From: Clarireedia homoeocarpa
Lineage: Eukaryota > Ascomycota > Leotiomycetes > Helotiales > Rutstroemiaceae
Direction: 5' to 3'
DNA: 64,000 bases
Assembly: GCA_001465935.1 (NCBI GenBank)
Contig: LNKV01000028.1
Coordinates: 496,001-560,000, forward strand
In this document: one piece after another, positions 10,886 to 22,996 of the stretch
Position numbering within the stretch: the first letter of the stretch is position 1
How the letters are laid out: every line of letters starts with the position of its first letter
Program-made: the position numbers and the translations under genes
The notes under the pieces: generated by a model
What the model saw: only the letters and a program-made list of their open reading frames with translations
Told to the model about the DNA's origin: nothing
The model's database searches: none

Positions 10886-12093
10886 TCGGGTAATTGTATA
10901 TGGCTATATGAGTGCATGAGACGGCGTTATGTAGGATGAGGGATGAGTTGGGTATTATGACTTTGGATGGATGCGATGTATACATTAATTTTGTCATGTT
11001 CACCAGGTTCATCACCTTTCCTAGACTTGAAGAATGAACCACTCCAGCAAAATGATTGCTGCTGGTGTCGCACAGATCAAGAGATGGTTCTGGTTGACAT
11101 CCCATCCCACCTGTAGTTGTTTGAAACATCAAAAAAGACTAGATTCCCACACCGAGCAGAACAAGTGCCCTAACTCCCCAAGTGGTTTGTAGCCTGAGAA
11201 CAGCAAATCGTGCAAATCTTGCAAAAGGATGGTGGTCATGACGACTCTTATCTCGCGCTTTTATGCGTAGTCACCGGCATCAGCTACTACTGTACGCTCT
11301 CTACAGAACCCTAATGTACCTGGACAGGGTTCTGAGTGATGAAGTGGAACTCGATGCCAACAACAGATGGGGAATTCCATCTGCTGGTTCAACGGTATTG
11401 GATCGACTATCGCTACGCTTCAAGGGTGTGCATCGAAGTACAGCAAAGCATGAGAATTTTTGATTTTTGGTCTCAGAAGGAGAGGACAAATTGATCGAGA
11501 GAAGTACCGCGACTATGAACACGAGGGAAAGATTGAAATGGATTTTATGAACACAAGTATGAGGTGGGTAGGTGGAATTGTGTGCATTTTGTAGATCTCT
11601 GTTCTCTTCGCAATTCTAGAAACATCAAACAAAAATCACATGCAATCCGACCACCTACGTAGTACTTTGTCCCAATGTGCGAGGTGAGTGGGTGGGTGGA
11701 AGCGGGTGGTGCTTTGTCTTCTTTGCTACTCCCACCACTCCAAGAAAATAAATGTGCCTCATTTTTGCGCCACATGTGGCTTGGAATCGCAGTAGCGATT
11801 TTCGCATTGCCTTGGTAAATTATTGAATGAGGGAATCGTAAATAAAATCTACACCTCTCTCCAAAAGTAGCTACGAAATCTCTTTGCTACTGGATTTCTA
11901 AAATCCAGAAAGCCTCCTTGAAAATCCATCTTCTAGACATCTCCATTACGCGCCACAGCATTCTTATATAGTTTCTTAATTCAAATATCACCGTCTTGTG
12001 ATCGTCAATATATCAACGCGACTCTCAAAAAGCCATCCTCCACAACTTTCCCCTCTCTCCCGGCACATCTTGGTCTCGTTCAACAACAACACA
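10886..12093. other. Intergenic: Ctf4 3' flank and Dnm1 promoter
   Basis: It lies between two plus-strand genes. The last ~130 bp before the Dnm1 ATG are pyrimidine-rich (cctctctcccgg), as is common for fungal leaders. Short chance ORFs occur on both strands, but none has a plausible splice partner or family. I see no RNA gene or repeat worth calling. Confidence 0.5.
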
Positions 12094-14705
12094 ATGGCTT
12101 CTCTTGGTGAGGACCTGCTTGGGATAGTAAACAAGCTGCAAGATCTTGTTTTCAATACTATTGGAAACGATAGCTTGGATCTTCCACAGATTGTATGGTT
12201 TTTTTCCCCTCCTTGACCGATTTCCGCAAACGTGGCACTGATGCATGAACCTCTAGGTCGTTGTGGGTTCGCAATCCTCCGGGAAATCGTCCGTACTCGA
12301 GAACATCGTTGGTCGAGATTTCCTTCCTCGTGGCAGCGGCATCGTTACCCGAAGACCCCTCATTCTTCAACTCATCAATGTACCATCAGAAGACGAAGAT
12401 GCACCAGAAGCGCACACAGCAGCCAGCGTGGCCACGGAGCCGGAATGGGCTGAGTTCCATCACATCCCTAATCGAAAGTTCACTGAGTTCTCGGATGTGA
12501 AGAGGGAAATCGAGAACGAGACGGCGAGAATAGCGGGGAATAATAAGGGTATCAACAGATCACCTATAAACCTGAAGATATATTCGCCGCATGTTCTTAG
12601 CTTAACTTTGGTGGATTTGCCAGGTCTGACAAAGGTATGTCCTCTACTTCTGGATTCAGCTGAACTAGAGTTCTGATCGTTTGTAGGTTCCTATCGGAGA
12701 TCAACCCACAGATATCGAAAAACAGACAAGGAACCTCATTTCGGAGTATATTGCGAAACCAAACAGTATCATCCTAGCAGTATCTCCGGCCAATGTCGAT
12801 ATTGTGAATTCCGAAGCCTTGAAACTTGCCCGACATGTCGATCCTCTGGGCCGAAGAACTATTGGTGTACTTACGAAGATAGATCTTATGGATCATGGCA
12901 CGAACGCTTTGGATATTCTTTCGGGCAGAGTTTACCCATTGAAGTTGGGCTTCATCGGAGTTGTGAACCGATCCCAACAAGATATCCAGGGCAACAAATC
13001 TCTCTCGGAGGCTTTGAAGTCAGAAGCGGACTTCTTCAGACATCATCCTGCCTATAGGAATATGGCGAATCGATGCGGAACCCAATTCCTCGCGAAAAGT
13101 CTCAACACAACTTTAATGGCACACATCAGAGAGCGGCTACCAGATATCAAGGCTCGGTTGAACACTTTGATGGGACAAACGCAACAGGAACTTGCCAGCT
13201 ACGGTGATATGCATTTCAGCGGCAAGGAGCACAAAGGTGCCTTGATATTGCAACTAATGACTAGATTTGCGTCTTCCTTCATCTCCTCCATCGATGGTAC
13301 CTCTACGGACATCTCGACGAAGGAACTCTGCGGTGGTGCTAGGATATACTATATTTTCAATTCGGTGTTTGGAAACTCCTTAGAGACAATCGATCCAACG
13401 ACAAACCTATCTGCTTTGGACATTCGAACAGCTATCCGAAATTCCACTGGCCCCAGGCCAAGTCTTTTCGTTCCTGAGCTCGCATTTGATCTTCTGGTCA
13501 AGCCACAAATCAAGCTACTAGAAGTTCCTAGTCAAAGATGTGTGGAACTTGTTTACGAAGAGTTGATCAAAATCTGCCACACCTGCGGTTCCACCGAGCT
13601 TACAAGGTTCCCACGACTACAAGCGAAACTCATCGAGGTCGTTTCCGATCTGTTACGGGAACGTCTAGGCCCAGCGTCTCAATATGTGGAATCTCTCATT
13701 TCAATTCAAAGGGCTTACATCAACACCAACCATCCTAATTTCCTCGGTGCAGCGGCAGCCATGAGCAATGTCGTTTCCAACAAGCAAGAAAAGGAGAGAA
13801 AACGACTTGTGCAAGAAGAGCGGGAAAGAAGGGAGCGCAGACGTCAAAAAGAGCTTGGCGAGGCCAACGGTACAGAGACACCGGAAGACGAAGAGGCGCA
13901 AGCCGCTGGTGATAAGATCGAAAATCTTCCTCACCGAAAACACCTCCATAAGAATACTCGAAGCATGTCACCAGCAATCCGTGAGAACGGTATTGCCTCA
14001 GCGATGAACGGGCTGAGAGGCGGATCGCCACCAAGATTTAATGGAACAGCAGCCGGCGGCAACACTCGAGATTCATTCCTGAATTATTTCTTTGGCAAAG
14101 AAGGCGGACTACCCGGAGGAGCAGGTTTACCTCTATCTGCATCATCCGCACAGAATCCCAACCTGGGCAGACACGTGAGCCAAAGTGCCGAGCCAAGCAT
14201 AGCTCAAAGTATTAGGCGGCAGGAAGAACGTCCCGCGGTAACACGAACACCTGCTCAGCAAGCTCGTGAAGACGATTACGAACTTGGTCGGGCACAGAGA
14301 GATTACAACTACGATTCACCATTCGTAAGATATTCAGCCCTTCCTTTCCCACCCCCTTCCCTACATCTAATCCAAGCTAATCCCCACCAGGGCAACAACA
14401 GCGAACCCGCGCTCACAGACCGCGAAGCGATGGAAACTGAACTGATCCGCGCCCTGATCTCCTCGTACTTCAACATCGTGCGCGAAAGCATCGCCGACCA
14501 GGTCCCCAAGGCCGTCATGCATCTCCTCGTCAACCACTCCAAGGACGTCGTGCAGAACCGACTGGTGAGCGAGCTGTACCGCGAAGATCTCTTCGGGGAG
14601 CTGCTGTATGAAGATGATGCCGTGAAGAAGGAGAGGGAGAAGTGCGAGAAGTTGTTGAGGACGTATAAGGAGGCGGCAAAGATTGTAGGTGAGGTGGGGA
14701 TTTAG
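12094..14705 (+). CDS. dnm1: Dynamin-related GTPase Dnm1/Drp1 (mitochondrial and peroxisomal fission), 809 aa
   Basis: Exons are 12094-12192, 12257-12634, 12687-14324 and 14391-14705. The GTPase domain shows the P-loop GSQSSGKSS just after exon 2 begins, the DLPG switch at the end of exon 2, and TKIDLMD for G4. Middle-domain sequence (PLKLGFIGVVNRSQQDI and SSIDGTSTDISTKELCGGAR) matches Dnm1 rather than Vps1. A low-complexity variable insert (about residues 500-680) precedes the GTPase effector domain (REAMETELIRALISSYFNIV). The protein is cytosolic and assembles into rings on mitochondria and peroxisomes to drive division. The last intron (14325-14390, donor GTAAGA, acceptor CACCAG) is 66 nt and contains no stop codon. 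Its retention would add 22 residues between the variable insert and the effector domain. Confidence 0.95.
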
Positions 14706-15798
14706 ATGGAGATGGGGATTGGATTATGGATGGATAGCTAGGCTGGGATGGATGGGCTCTGGGTGAATGGACGGACGGACTTGGGAATTCGGCTTGGGTG
14801 GCTGGGTGGGCGGGCGGTCGGTCGGTCGGTCCTGGGTTAAAAGGATAGACGAGCAATGAGCGACGAGACAATGCAATGAGCTAAGATGACGAGACCATGA
14901 GACGACGTCTTGCCCTTCTTTCCGTACTATTCGCCATGCAGTTCATGGACGTACAGTATGTATGGGATCACGCAATGCACTGGGAAATGGGCAGCAGCAG
15001 CAGATTTGGAGAGGAAGCGAGCGAGTGGAACCAAAAAAAGAGAAAAAACAAACACTTGTAGAATCATCCAAACTCCCCAACCCAATGTAAACTTCAACTT
15101 CTCCTTTTTTTTTTTATCAACTTCTACTTCCGTTGTCATCTCTACTGCTATCTTGGGTGCGTGGGTAGACTACTGCTGCCATGAAATAAACTTGTGAGAA
15201 AAGAGATGATAAGGAGATGATAAGGAATGGTATAGCAGCGCTCAGCTCAAGTGTACACAGCCGATAAATGAATTTCATGCTTTACTCTACTTTCTTTGCT
15301 ATGACATTGAGTGGTGAATCAACATTTGAACCTCGTGTCGAGTCACCCATCGCCCAAACATAAACATTGGAATAAGAATCAGATCATTCACAGGAAGGTG
15401 AGTGGAGGAAAGCTATTAGATCTGATCAAATATTGAATGGGAGTCTAAAAAGGCTATCCACAGATATGAGGTACAGAAATGCACAAGGCATAAGTAACAA
15501 AAACCATTTAGCGTGAAAAACATCGCCATGTAAGACTACCACATGGGGGTAACTAATACGAACACATTATCGTGAGACATGACATCTTAACTCATCATCC
15601 ACCTTCATAAACCCACCTTGCGAAAGCAATAGATACGGACAAAGAAGCTAAGCTCCCTCAGATAGGCATACGACTACGTTCCTACATGACCAGTCAGTTG
15701 TGATATACTCCATTCAGCTGTGCTAGGGGGGAAAACATACCCTAAGTAGAACAGCAGCAAAAATGCCAAGCAAATATAGAAGAAAAGAAAACCATATA
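14706..15798. other. Intergenic region between convergent genes
   Basis: It carries the 3' flank of Dnm1 and, on the other strand, the 3' flank of the small gene ending at 15799. There is a GGTC tetranucleotide run at about 14815-14832 and a poly-T stretch near 15107-15116. I see nothing coding. Confidence 0.5.
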
Positions 15799-16677
15799 CT
15801 AAATACCATAACCCCACTCAAAATCACCATAAGCGCCATATTCTACACGAAAAAAGTCGTTCTCGCAGTAGTCGAGGAGAAGAAGTCGTCTCTCAATAAC
15901 ATCGACCTTGATTCGCTAGACACAGCATCAGCAATGTTTCTAGACGACCCATAGAAAGGCCAGGCACTCACACCGCGGGAAAGTTCTGGAAAACGCGCGA
16001 GTAACATAGAACTGATATTTTCTGTTGTATAACGAGGTTTGCACATCTCGTGTGAGGGAATTTTGCCATCGACGAGAGGTGCATGTGTTGCCAAGTATGC
16101 GATAAAACGATCATGCTTCTGCGACCATGCATGAGGAAGACCGCAACTGGGAGCAGATTTGTTGACGAGTTCCGGTCCGGGAATTCGATAATATGTCAAT
16201 ATGTTCAGTACTTTTCCACCAGAGTTTGGCTAGTTGATCCCTCCCGTTAGTTTGCATAAACTGTCGAAGGGGAGTTGAAAGGACTTGCATCAAGAGGGTC
16301 CAGTGGCTGGGGACGGGGGCCGGTGAAAGGGGTCTTGAGCAGCTTTAAACGAGCTGCTGCTGCTTCTTCGCCGTTGTACGTAGATGCGAGAGCCTTTCGG
16401 TCATGCATACTCATTGACGCACTAGCTACCGCGGTGGTCCATACTCTACTTTTGCCGTTGGGGTTGAAATTTTCCTGTTGAGGTGGAGGCACTGCGACAA
16501 ACCAAGTCAGCCTCTAATAGCAAGCTTCATAGGAGAATGTAACAGGACGTTTTCTCGAAGGTAGGACAAATCGGGTTGCTTACTATGCACAGACGAAAGC
16601 TACAAGGAGAGCATAATATTAGTAGAGCTTAAGGAATGTGGCAGGGTATGATAACATACAGGAATTGCAACAGCCAT
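15799..16677 (-). CDS. Small conserved-looking fungal protein with a 16-nt microexon (about 198 aa)
   Basis: Proposed exons on the minus strand are 16677-16660, 16599-16584, 16491-16285, 16210-15972 and 15915-15799. Exon 1 encodes MAVAIP. Exon 2 is only 16 nt, flanked by acceptor TTGTAG and donor GTAAGC. The last intron (15971-15916) has donor GTGAGT, a GCTGAT-type branch site and acceptor TCTAG, and it restores the frame to RIKVDVIERRLLLLDY. The third junction (16284-16211) is the weakest, because its donor GTCCTT is non-optimal. The C-terminal half has a pattern common in small fungal proteins: HDRFIAYL, a YTTENISSMLLARFPEL stretch, then VxVIxxRLxxLD. The pattern resembles a small helical, Myb-like fold, but no function is known to me. 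Length and frame close exactly under this model. Confidence 0.6.
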
Positions 16678-18017
16678 GATTTCGAATGGAAGCTGTGGTT
16701 GCGGAAACTATGAAGGTATATCAGTTCGATATCTTTCCTGAAGGTAACCGGCCATCAGAATAGAGAGACATGGGGCTCACCCACCGTAAAATTTAGCTTG
16801 AAGTCGAACAGTGGTAAATTCAGACGATAATGGCTAAGGCGGCGATCAGTATCGAGATGAAGATCATGGAAGTCCTAGAGGGAATGATAATGGACTGGTA
16901 CCGGGGATATACGAACTTGCGAGAGGCGGCTACGAGATTTGAGGAACACTGGAACTGCATATGCTGTTAGAATAATGCAGAAGACATCAAGGATGGGTCG
17001 CTGGGTCAAGGAGATACATACACTCTTCTTGGTATGCCTGGTGCTTAATCTGTTGGATTACTGTGAGCATGTGGCTTTGGGCGGGCAAGGGATCTCGAAT
17101 AAATTACAAGCACCGACAAGAAGGCTCATTGCGTTGGCCATTAAAGGAAGATTTCGCACACACCTTTTGTTCGATCTCAATAACTTTGAGGAGTTGTCGA
17201 GGCTGCATGAAAAGAAGAAGAAGAAGAATTAGTATGGATGGAGCAAAAACCGGTAGTTCTATTGGAAGACCGGTATCGGAGAAACGGTAGGGCAAAGATC
17301 TTGGGCAGATGCAACAGTCAAGGCCATCGGCAAAGGTGAAGTGAATGTTGAGGAGGGCGATGTGTGGCTGTGAGGTAGTGAATTCAACTCACTTTGATGG
17401 TTGGCTCGAGTTCAAAGACACGACTGGTTACAATCAGATTTTGTTGACACGCCATTGATGACCTCCCAGAGGGAAGAATGAAGAGAGAAAGAAAAGGCGG
17501 TTCGTGAGTGGGCGTATATTGGAGGCTTTTATTGAAAACAAGAGATTGACGAGAAGCAGAAACGGTCCGAGTGCAAGTGGTGAAAAGACACGAAAAGACA
17601 GGAAAAGACAGAAATAGCGACAGATTCCGACCGATAAAGTAGCAAAGTGGTGAGCAAACGGAGACAGAGAAGACGAAGCATCCATCGGTTGATTTGACGT
17701 ACCTCTCTATTTATGTATCAAACGATGCTACACGGATACAGTATCCCGGCCAGTTGCTACTTCTATAGTAGATATTTAGTAAAATGGCTATGATGTCGGA
17801 GCTAACGCCGGCGTCAAGGTCAGGAGCTCAAAGGGGACATTTCAGGGAACATTCCGATCCTCGATCTTCATGCAATTATCGATATCGCGGACTTCTCAGA
17901 TGCAAAGAATAACAGAGTTCGGACGAGAGAAAGGATATCGGGCTGGCAGAGCAGAAAGACAACGAGGAAAGTGATACTCTCTGTTAACGATGAATCCAAT
18001 CTTCGATGAGGTTGAGG
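16678..18017. other. Intergenic region without supported genes
   Basis: It contains the promoter of the minus-strand gene at 16677. Several short ORFs exist on both strands, such as a 97-codon frame at 16939-17232 (+), but they lack ATG context, splice partners and recognisable sequence. I see no repeat of note. Confidence 0.45.
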
Positions 18018-18569
18018 TTAAAAGAAGTCAGGACTCAGGAAATCAAAAGAGTAAGAGTACAAGAAGGATGAAGGATGCGGCAATAGCCATGTGTTGGATC
18101 CGAGAAGTCCCAACTCCTTAAAGAGAAGGCGCCGGTTCTGAGAAAAGGCAAGAGTGAATGCAGCCCTTCCTCGCGTCGAATGTTGGTTCCATCCACCTAA
18201 ATTGTCGAATGCGTCCAACCAGGTCCACGGAATCTCTTTGAACATATTTGGTCGGAAGATTACTCTGCAAATGCGCTTGCATTCATATTCGCATTCTGCA
18301 GTTCTTGTCCATCTCTGTCAAGCTGCGAGGTGTAGTTTGGTTTATTATATAACGGGAAAGTCAAGACCAGAATGGAAAAGGATGCACATACCTGCTCGGT
18401 TTGGGTGAAGCCTCTTATTTGTTAACACCACGATCAAGCTTATTGTCGCACTGCCATTCGACGAGGGCTTTTGCAAAGACGTTAGTATACCTTCATCATG
18501 AAGTAGACGAATGGCCGCGTGATAGAGATGGAAGGCACACACAGCAAGATCCTCACACTCCTCAACCAT
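18018..18569 (-). CDS. Possible two-exon small protein (151 aa), weak support
   Basis: Exon 1, 18569-18392, begins at an ATG (MVEECEDLAVCAFHLYHAAI). It ends at a GTATGT donor. Exon 2, 18295-18018, follows a CTGCAG acceptor with a CTTGAC branch-like site and continues in frame through FKEIPWTWLDAFDNLGGW. The exon lengths close exactly (456 nt). The final ~20 residues are Phe/Ser/Tyr-rich and may be unconstrained. I recognise no domain, so this is a tentative model resting only on frame and splice signals. Confidence 0.3.
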
Positions 18570-19255
18570 AATGCTGCTGTATATATGTATGCGATCAAGG
18601 ATTCACGCACGACCCGGTCGTATCCTTTCAAGATAATATGGTGAGATTATGCGTATATCCGGCCCTCCTTTATTACCCGAATTATTCTCATATAAGACAT
18701 AGCTTACTTCCTTTCATCTAAACGTCGCAAAGTCGCACTTCAATACCACGAGAACAGCTGACATGTGTCATATATACCGCCGATCTCTAGACAACTTGGT
18801 CCTCGACTCAGAGAGACCTTTTGCCATGCGATCATAATCAGGTGAAAAACATGAAGAAAATTGGTCAGAGCTACACATGTACTCGCGGGATCGTGCATAA
18901 GTAACACTCATCTATCGGCGGATGCAACCAATTTCGACGCTCGTGCAACAAGACTTTCAAATCATGGGCGACAATAGCTGGTGCAGGTAAATGATCCATG
19001 GAGCAAATGGGCTTGGGAACTCTTGCTAGTATGCTTCAATTCGGGACCGTTACCATTCATGATGCGCGTAACCAAAAAATTGTGTGCATATAATACACAA
19101 AACCTCTAAATTGCCATGAACCCCATGCGTATCTTCGTTGTACAAACGCCTTCCATCCAGGAAAGATTGGAATTATGCCTATTAACTTCGAACGCAATTA
19201 CAACTTTTCAGAAATTATGAAAATCGGGTCCACCGCTAATAATCCATTGCCTGTC
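18570..19255. other. Intergenic region, nothing recognised
   Basis: Upstream of the tentative gene at 18018-18569 and downstream of adenylate kinase. No ORF, repeat or RNA gene is supported. Confidence 0.5.
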
Positions 19256-20255
19256 CTAACGACCGGTGATCCTGCTAAGCAACGAACCACTAGGAGCACT
19301 TTGCTTGTCAAATACACCTAGAAGTGATTTCCAGACGGTACCCGGCTGTTGGGATGCGTCAATACCGGTCCAGATACCAGTCTTCTGGTAATAACCGACA
19401 ACTGGGGCGGTTTGAGCATGGTAAGTAACCAATCGCTTCTTCAGAGCATCAGCATTGTCGTCGGATCTTTGTACCAACGGTTCGCCGGTAATATCATCCT
19501 TCATATCAACCTTGGGAGGGTTGAAGATCTTGTGATAAGAACGCCCGGAAGCGGGGTGCACCAAACGACCAGTAATACGAGACACAAGGAGACCGTCGTC
19601 GATTTGGAGCTCCACGGCGTGTTGCAGCTTTTGATTCCGTGATGCAAGCATAGAATCCAAGCTCTCGGCCTGCGCGACTGTTCGTGGGAAACCATCAAGA
19701 ATGAAGCTGCGTTATGCGTCAGACTAGCTTTTATGAAATTATCCATCAAACTTACCCTCCTTTGCATTCTGGATTGGTCTCGAGTTCCGCCTTGATCATG
19801 CCAATAACGATCTCGTCGCTAACAAGGCCACCTTGGTCCATGATTTTCTTAGCTTCCCGACCCAATGGTGTCTTCTTTGCTACCTGTGATCGCAACATGT
19901 CTCCCGTAGCCTGCAAGCAATTATTAGAACAGCCTTCTTTCCCGCAGAATCCATAACTTACCAAGTGACAGCATGAGAACTTTTCCTTGATTTTAGGAGC
20001 TTGAGTTCCCTTGCCTATACCACAATTAGCCGATATTCGGGACGATGCTCAAGAACACGTTGGCGATTCTGGGAATAGAGAGCACATACCAGCACCAGGA
20101 GGGCCCATAAGAATCATTCTAATACTGTTTTGGGTGGAGGGTGCTGGGCCGCCAGAGGCATGCTGAAGCTTGTCTTCGAGCTGCTTGACCCTCGATTCGA
20201 GTTTGTTCACAAGCTCTTGGAGGGCCTGAACAGTATCGTCGCCAATTGGTGCCAT
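19256..20255 (-). CDS. adk1: Adenylate kinase (ATP:AMP phosphotransferase), 274 aa
   Basis: Exons on the minus strand are 20255-20090, 20014-19962, 19910-19756 and 19706-19256. The first intron splits the P-loop: exon 1 ends MILMGPPGAG and exon 2 (53 nt) begins KGTQAP. The NMP-binding segment ATGDMLRSQV, the FILDGFPRT motif and the LID region (SRITGRLVHPASGRSYHKIF) appear in order, the latter typical of long-form cytosolic/intermembrane-space kinases. An N-terminal coiled helix of about 40 residues (ALQELVNKLESRVKQLEDKL) precedes the kinase fold, as I expect for filamentous fungal Adk1. The enzyme interconverts ATP+AMP and 2 ADP. It is divergent from Rpn8 over an 820-bp region. Confidence 0.95.
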
Positions 20256-21077
20256 TGTGAACTGATCTGCTTCGGAAAAGACAGCAGGCCAAGCTTGAAA
20301 TGCAATGGATTCAATCCAAAAAGGACGTAGAATCGTAGTTGAAGAAAAGTCGAGGGGGGGAGCTGGGCAGAACTTGGACGTTAAGGTGATAGAGTGGGAA
20401 GCTGTTATTACGGAACTGTCTCCAGTCCCGCGGCACTGTTAATTTAGCTTGCTCACGTACCGAACGGTGGCCCGGAGGGATGGAAAAATTCACCGAGCTA
20501 ACCCCTCAACACAGAGATATCAGGATGAATATCAACAGATGCAGAAAGACAAGTCTCAGGAAGAGGGACTTGGATACTTGGGTTTTATATACAAGGGCAT
20601 AGGCCGTCCGGAGAATCTAGGAATCAATTGGACGTCAGTTCTATGTGGGCTCAAAATGCATTACCTAGACTTCAACTCCGCCCGCAACTCCTTTGGTGCG
20701 GGTACCACAGTACTATAGCTACGTATACGGTCGCGACATTGAGGTTGATTTGACCAGTAAGACTACTTTGAAGGAGTAGATCCGACCTTGCGAAGTATTT
20801 CCTTTATCCAAATTGACTCTCCCATGAAAAGATCCCGAATATCTCCAAGTCCCGCCTTGCCGCCATCTACCCGCTCTGGAGAGAGGCTCTGCGGCTCCTG
20901 GTCTAGACAAATCAATGCACGTGACCTGGCCGCATTTCGGTTTGGAGCTAGCTTCAGTAGCCTCTAGCCATCAGGTAGCTTCTTGCCGCGAGTACCAAGA
21001 GCATCAGCCTTGCCAAAGCTGTCAACAATTATTTCTGAATTTCCGCACAATAATACCCCCCCGACTCACCATTCATC
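20256..21077. promoter_or_regulatory. Divergent promoter region between adk1 and rpn8
   Basis: The region drives adk1 (-) and rpn8 (+). A CACGTG E-box lies at 20917-20922, about 155 bp upstream of the Rpn8 ATG. I looked for the yeast Rpn4 PACE element (GGTGGCAAA) and did not find it. No ORF here is convincing. Confidence 0.4.
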
Positions 21078-22279
21078 ATGCCTGCTACTACTGCGGAAAC
21101 TTTATCTCTCGTCACCAGAAATGTCTCTGTTGCACCATTGGTGTTACTTTCAGCAGCAGATCATTATGGACGTTCAGCCAAAGGCACGCGCAAAAGAGTG
21201 GTTGGAGTTCTGTTAGGACAAAATGACGGGAAGAACGTACGGGTATCAAACAGTTTTGCGGGTGCGTAGGATATTTCAGGAACCATCTCTGGAAATTCGA
21301 GATACTTTTGGAGACTTGAAGATACTAATGGAGGATACCAACAGTTCCATTCGAAGAAGATGACAAAGACCCATCAGTATGGTTCTTGGACCATAACTAT
21401 GTCGAGTCGATGAATGATATGTTCAAGAAAATCAATGCAAGGGAAAAGCTGATAGGATGGTATCACTCTGGGCCCAAGCTACGAGCTTCGGATTTGGAGA
21501 TCAATGAACTATTCAAGAGATATACCCCGAATCCATTACTGGTAATTATTGATGTTCAACCAAAGGAGGCGGGCGTACCAACAGATGCATACTTCGCAGT
21601 GGAAGAGATCAAAGATGTGAGAATTCTCCAAGGGGAATAGCCGAGCAAGTATTAACAGACCAAATAGGACGGAACAACCACATCCAAGACCTTCGTACAC
21701 ACACCATCAATCATCGAAGCTGAGGAGGCGGAAGAGATTGGAGTTGAACATTTACTGAGAGACATCCGAGATGTGGCGGTTGGAACTCTTTCGACAAGAA
21801 TCACAAATCAATTACAATCATTGCAAGGGTTGCATTTACGGTTACGAGATATTGGACAATACCTACAAAAGGTCCTCGATGGAACTCTCCCTGTCAACCA
21901 CGCCATCTTAGGAAACCTCCAAGATGTATTCAACCTTCTTCCTAACCTCTCTACACCAAAGACTTCCTCCCGAATCCCCAACGGCGCTGATGCACCTGTC
22001 GAGAACAACAGCGAACTGGCACATGCGATGAGCATTAAGACCAACGATCAACTGATGGCAATCTACCTAAGTAGTTTGATTCGCGCCATCACCGCCTTCC
22101 ACGACCTAATTGAAAACAAAATCCAAAACAGACAACAGCAAGAGGAGAAAGAGGCGAAGAAGGATGAAGCCAAGGACGAGAAAGACAAGAAAGCAAATGG
22201 TGTTAATGGGGTAACCGGAGAAGGGAAAGAAGGGAAGGAAGTGGAAAAGGAGAAAGAGGATAAAGAAAAGAAGAAGTGA
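21078..22279 (+). CDS. rpn8: 26S proteasome regulatory subunit Rpn8 (MPN domain), 355 aa
   Basis: Exons are 21078-21261, 21345-21616 and 21668-22279, with introns GTGCGT..ACAG (branch ACTAAT) and GTGAGA..ATAG. The MPN domain opens with VTRNVSVAPLVLLSAADHYG and VVGVLLGQNDG. It contains IGWYHSGPKLRASDLEIN, where the JAMM metal motif would read HxHP. Here the second His is absent, so this is the non-catalytic MPN partner of Rpn11. The C-terminal helical region (RITNQLQSLQGLHLRLRDIG) ends in a long Lys/Glu-rich tail typical of fungal Rpn8. It functions in the lid of the 19S particle in nucleus and cytoplasm. Confidence 0.96.
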
Positions 22280-22996
22280 TGATTGGAATGATGACCGGAT
22301 GAAATTTGGTTCGCATTGGGTGTTTTGATGAGAGCATTCAAGTTCGGCATGACATGACATTTAAGAATGATGTGTCGTTGTATGATAAGTGCTTAGTGGA
22401 ATACCAACAGCCATGCAAGTATGGCAATGTTCTTCGTCGTCAGCTTGTGCCGCTATGGTTTACCGAGTGATGCATTTGCAGATCTAGCTGAGTAACACGG
22501 CCCAAATGCTAGCGATCAGTTGCAGAAGAATAAAACAGTGCTGGATATCGGCATTTATACAGACTATTTTGCGTCAGTATATTTAACCTCGTCCTCATGT
22601 TTTGCATCAACGGTTTCAATAAAGCAATGGATGAATGCTGGTGCTATAGCGAGGATCCATCCTGCAGTCGCAGTCCCAGCCCTTGGCCGTCCCAGCTATC
22701 ATAAGATTACATAGCTCCAGCAGAACTTGGCACCCTTGTACTCGAGTCTTCACCCTCCCTTTGCTACTCAAGTTCCTTGAAACCTTCTGTTCTGACTTCG
22801 TTTAGTATGCAGTCCAGCTACTTCTCTTTCGATCGTTGCCTCTCATATATGTCCATTTCAAACACATCCTGTAGATAGGTAGCTCTTCAATGTTAACTTC
22901 GCCTCTCTGTCGTTTGATCCCTTCTTTTCTGTCTTCATTTCTTTCTTTCACCCCACCCCACTCCATTCCATCAACCCACCAGTCCACCCCCGTAAA
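22280..22996. other. Intergenic region between convergent genes
   Basis: 3' flanks of Rpn8 (+) and the SWIM gene (-). A long pyrimidine-rich stretch begins near 22900. No coding or RNA feature recognised. Confidence 0.5.

Noticed and set aside
14530..14871. Minus-strand Pro/Ser-rich ORF over the end of dnm1
   Set aside because: Antisense shadow of the Dnm1 effector-domain exon and the GGTC repeats downstream.
20256..21077. Proteasome-associated control element (PACE) upstream of rpn8
   Set aside because: I looked for GGTGGCAAA and its reverse complement and found neither; only weak GCC-rich look-alikes.
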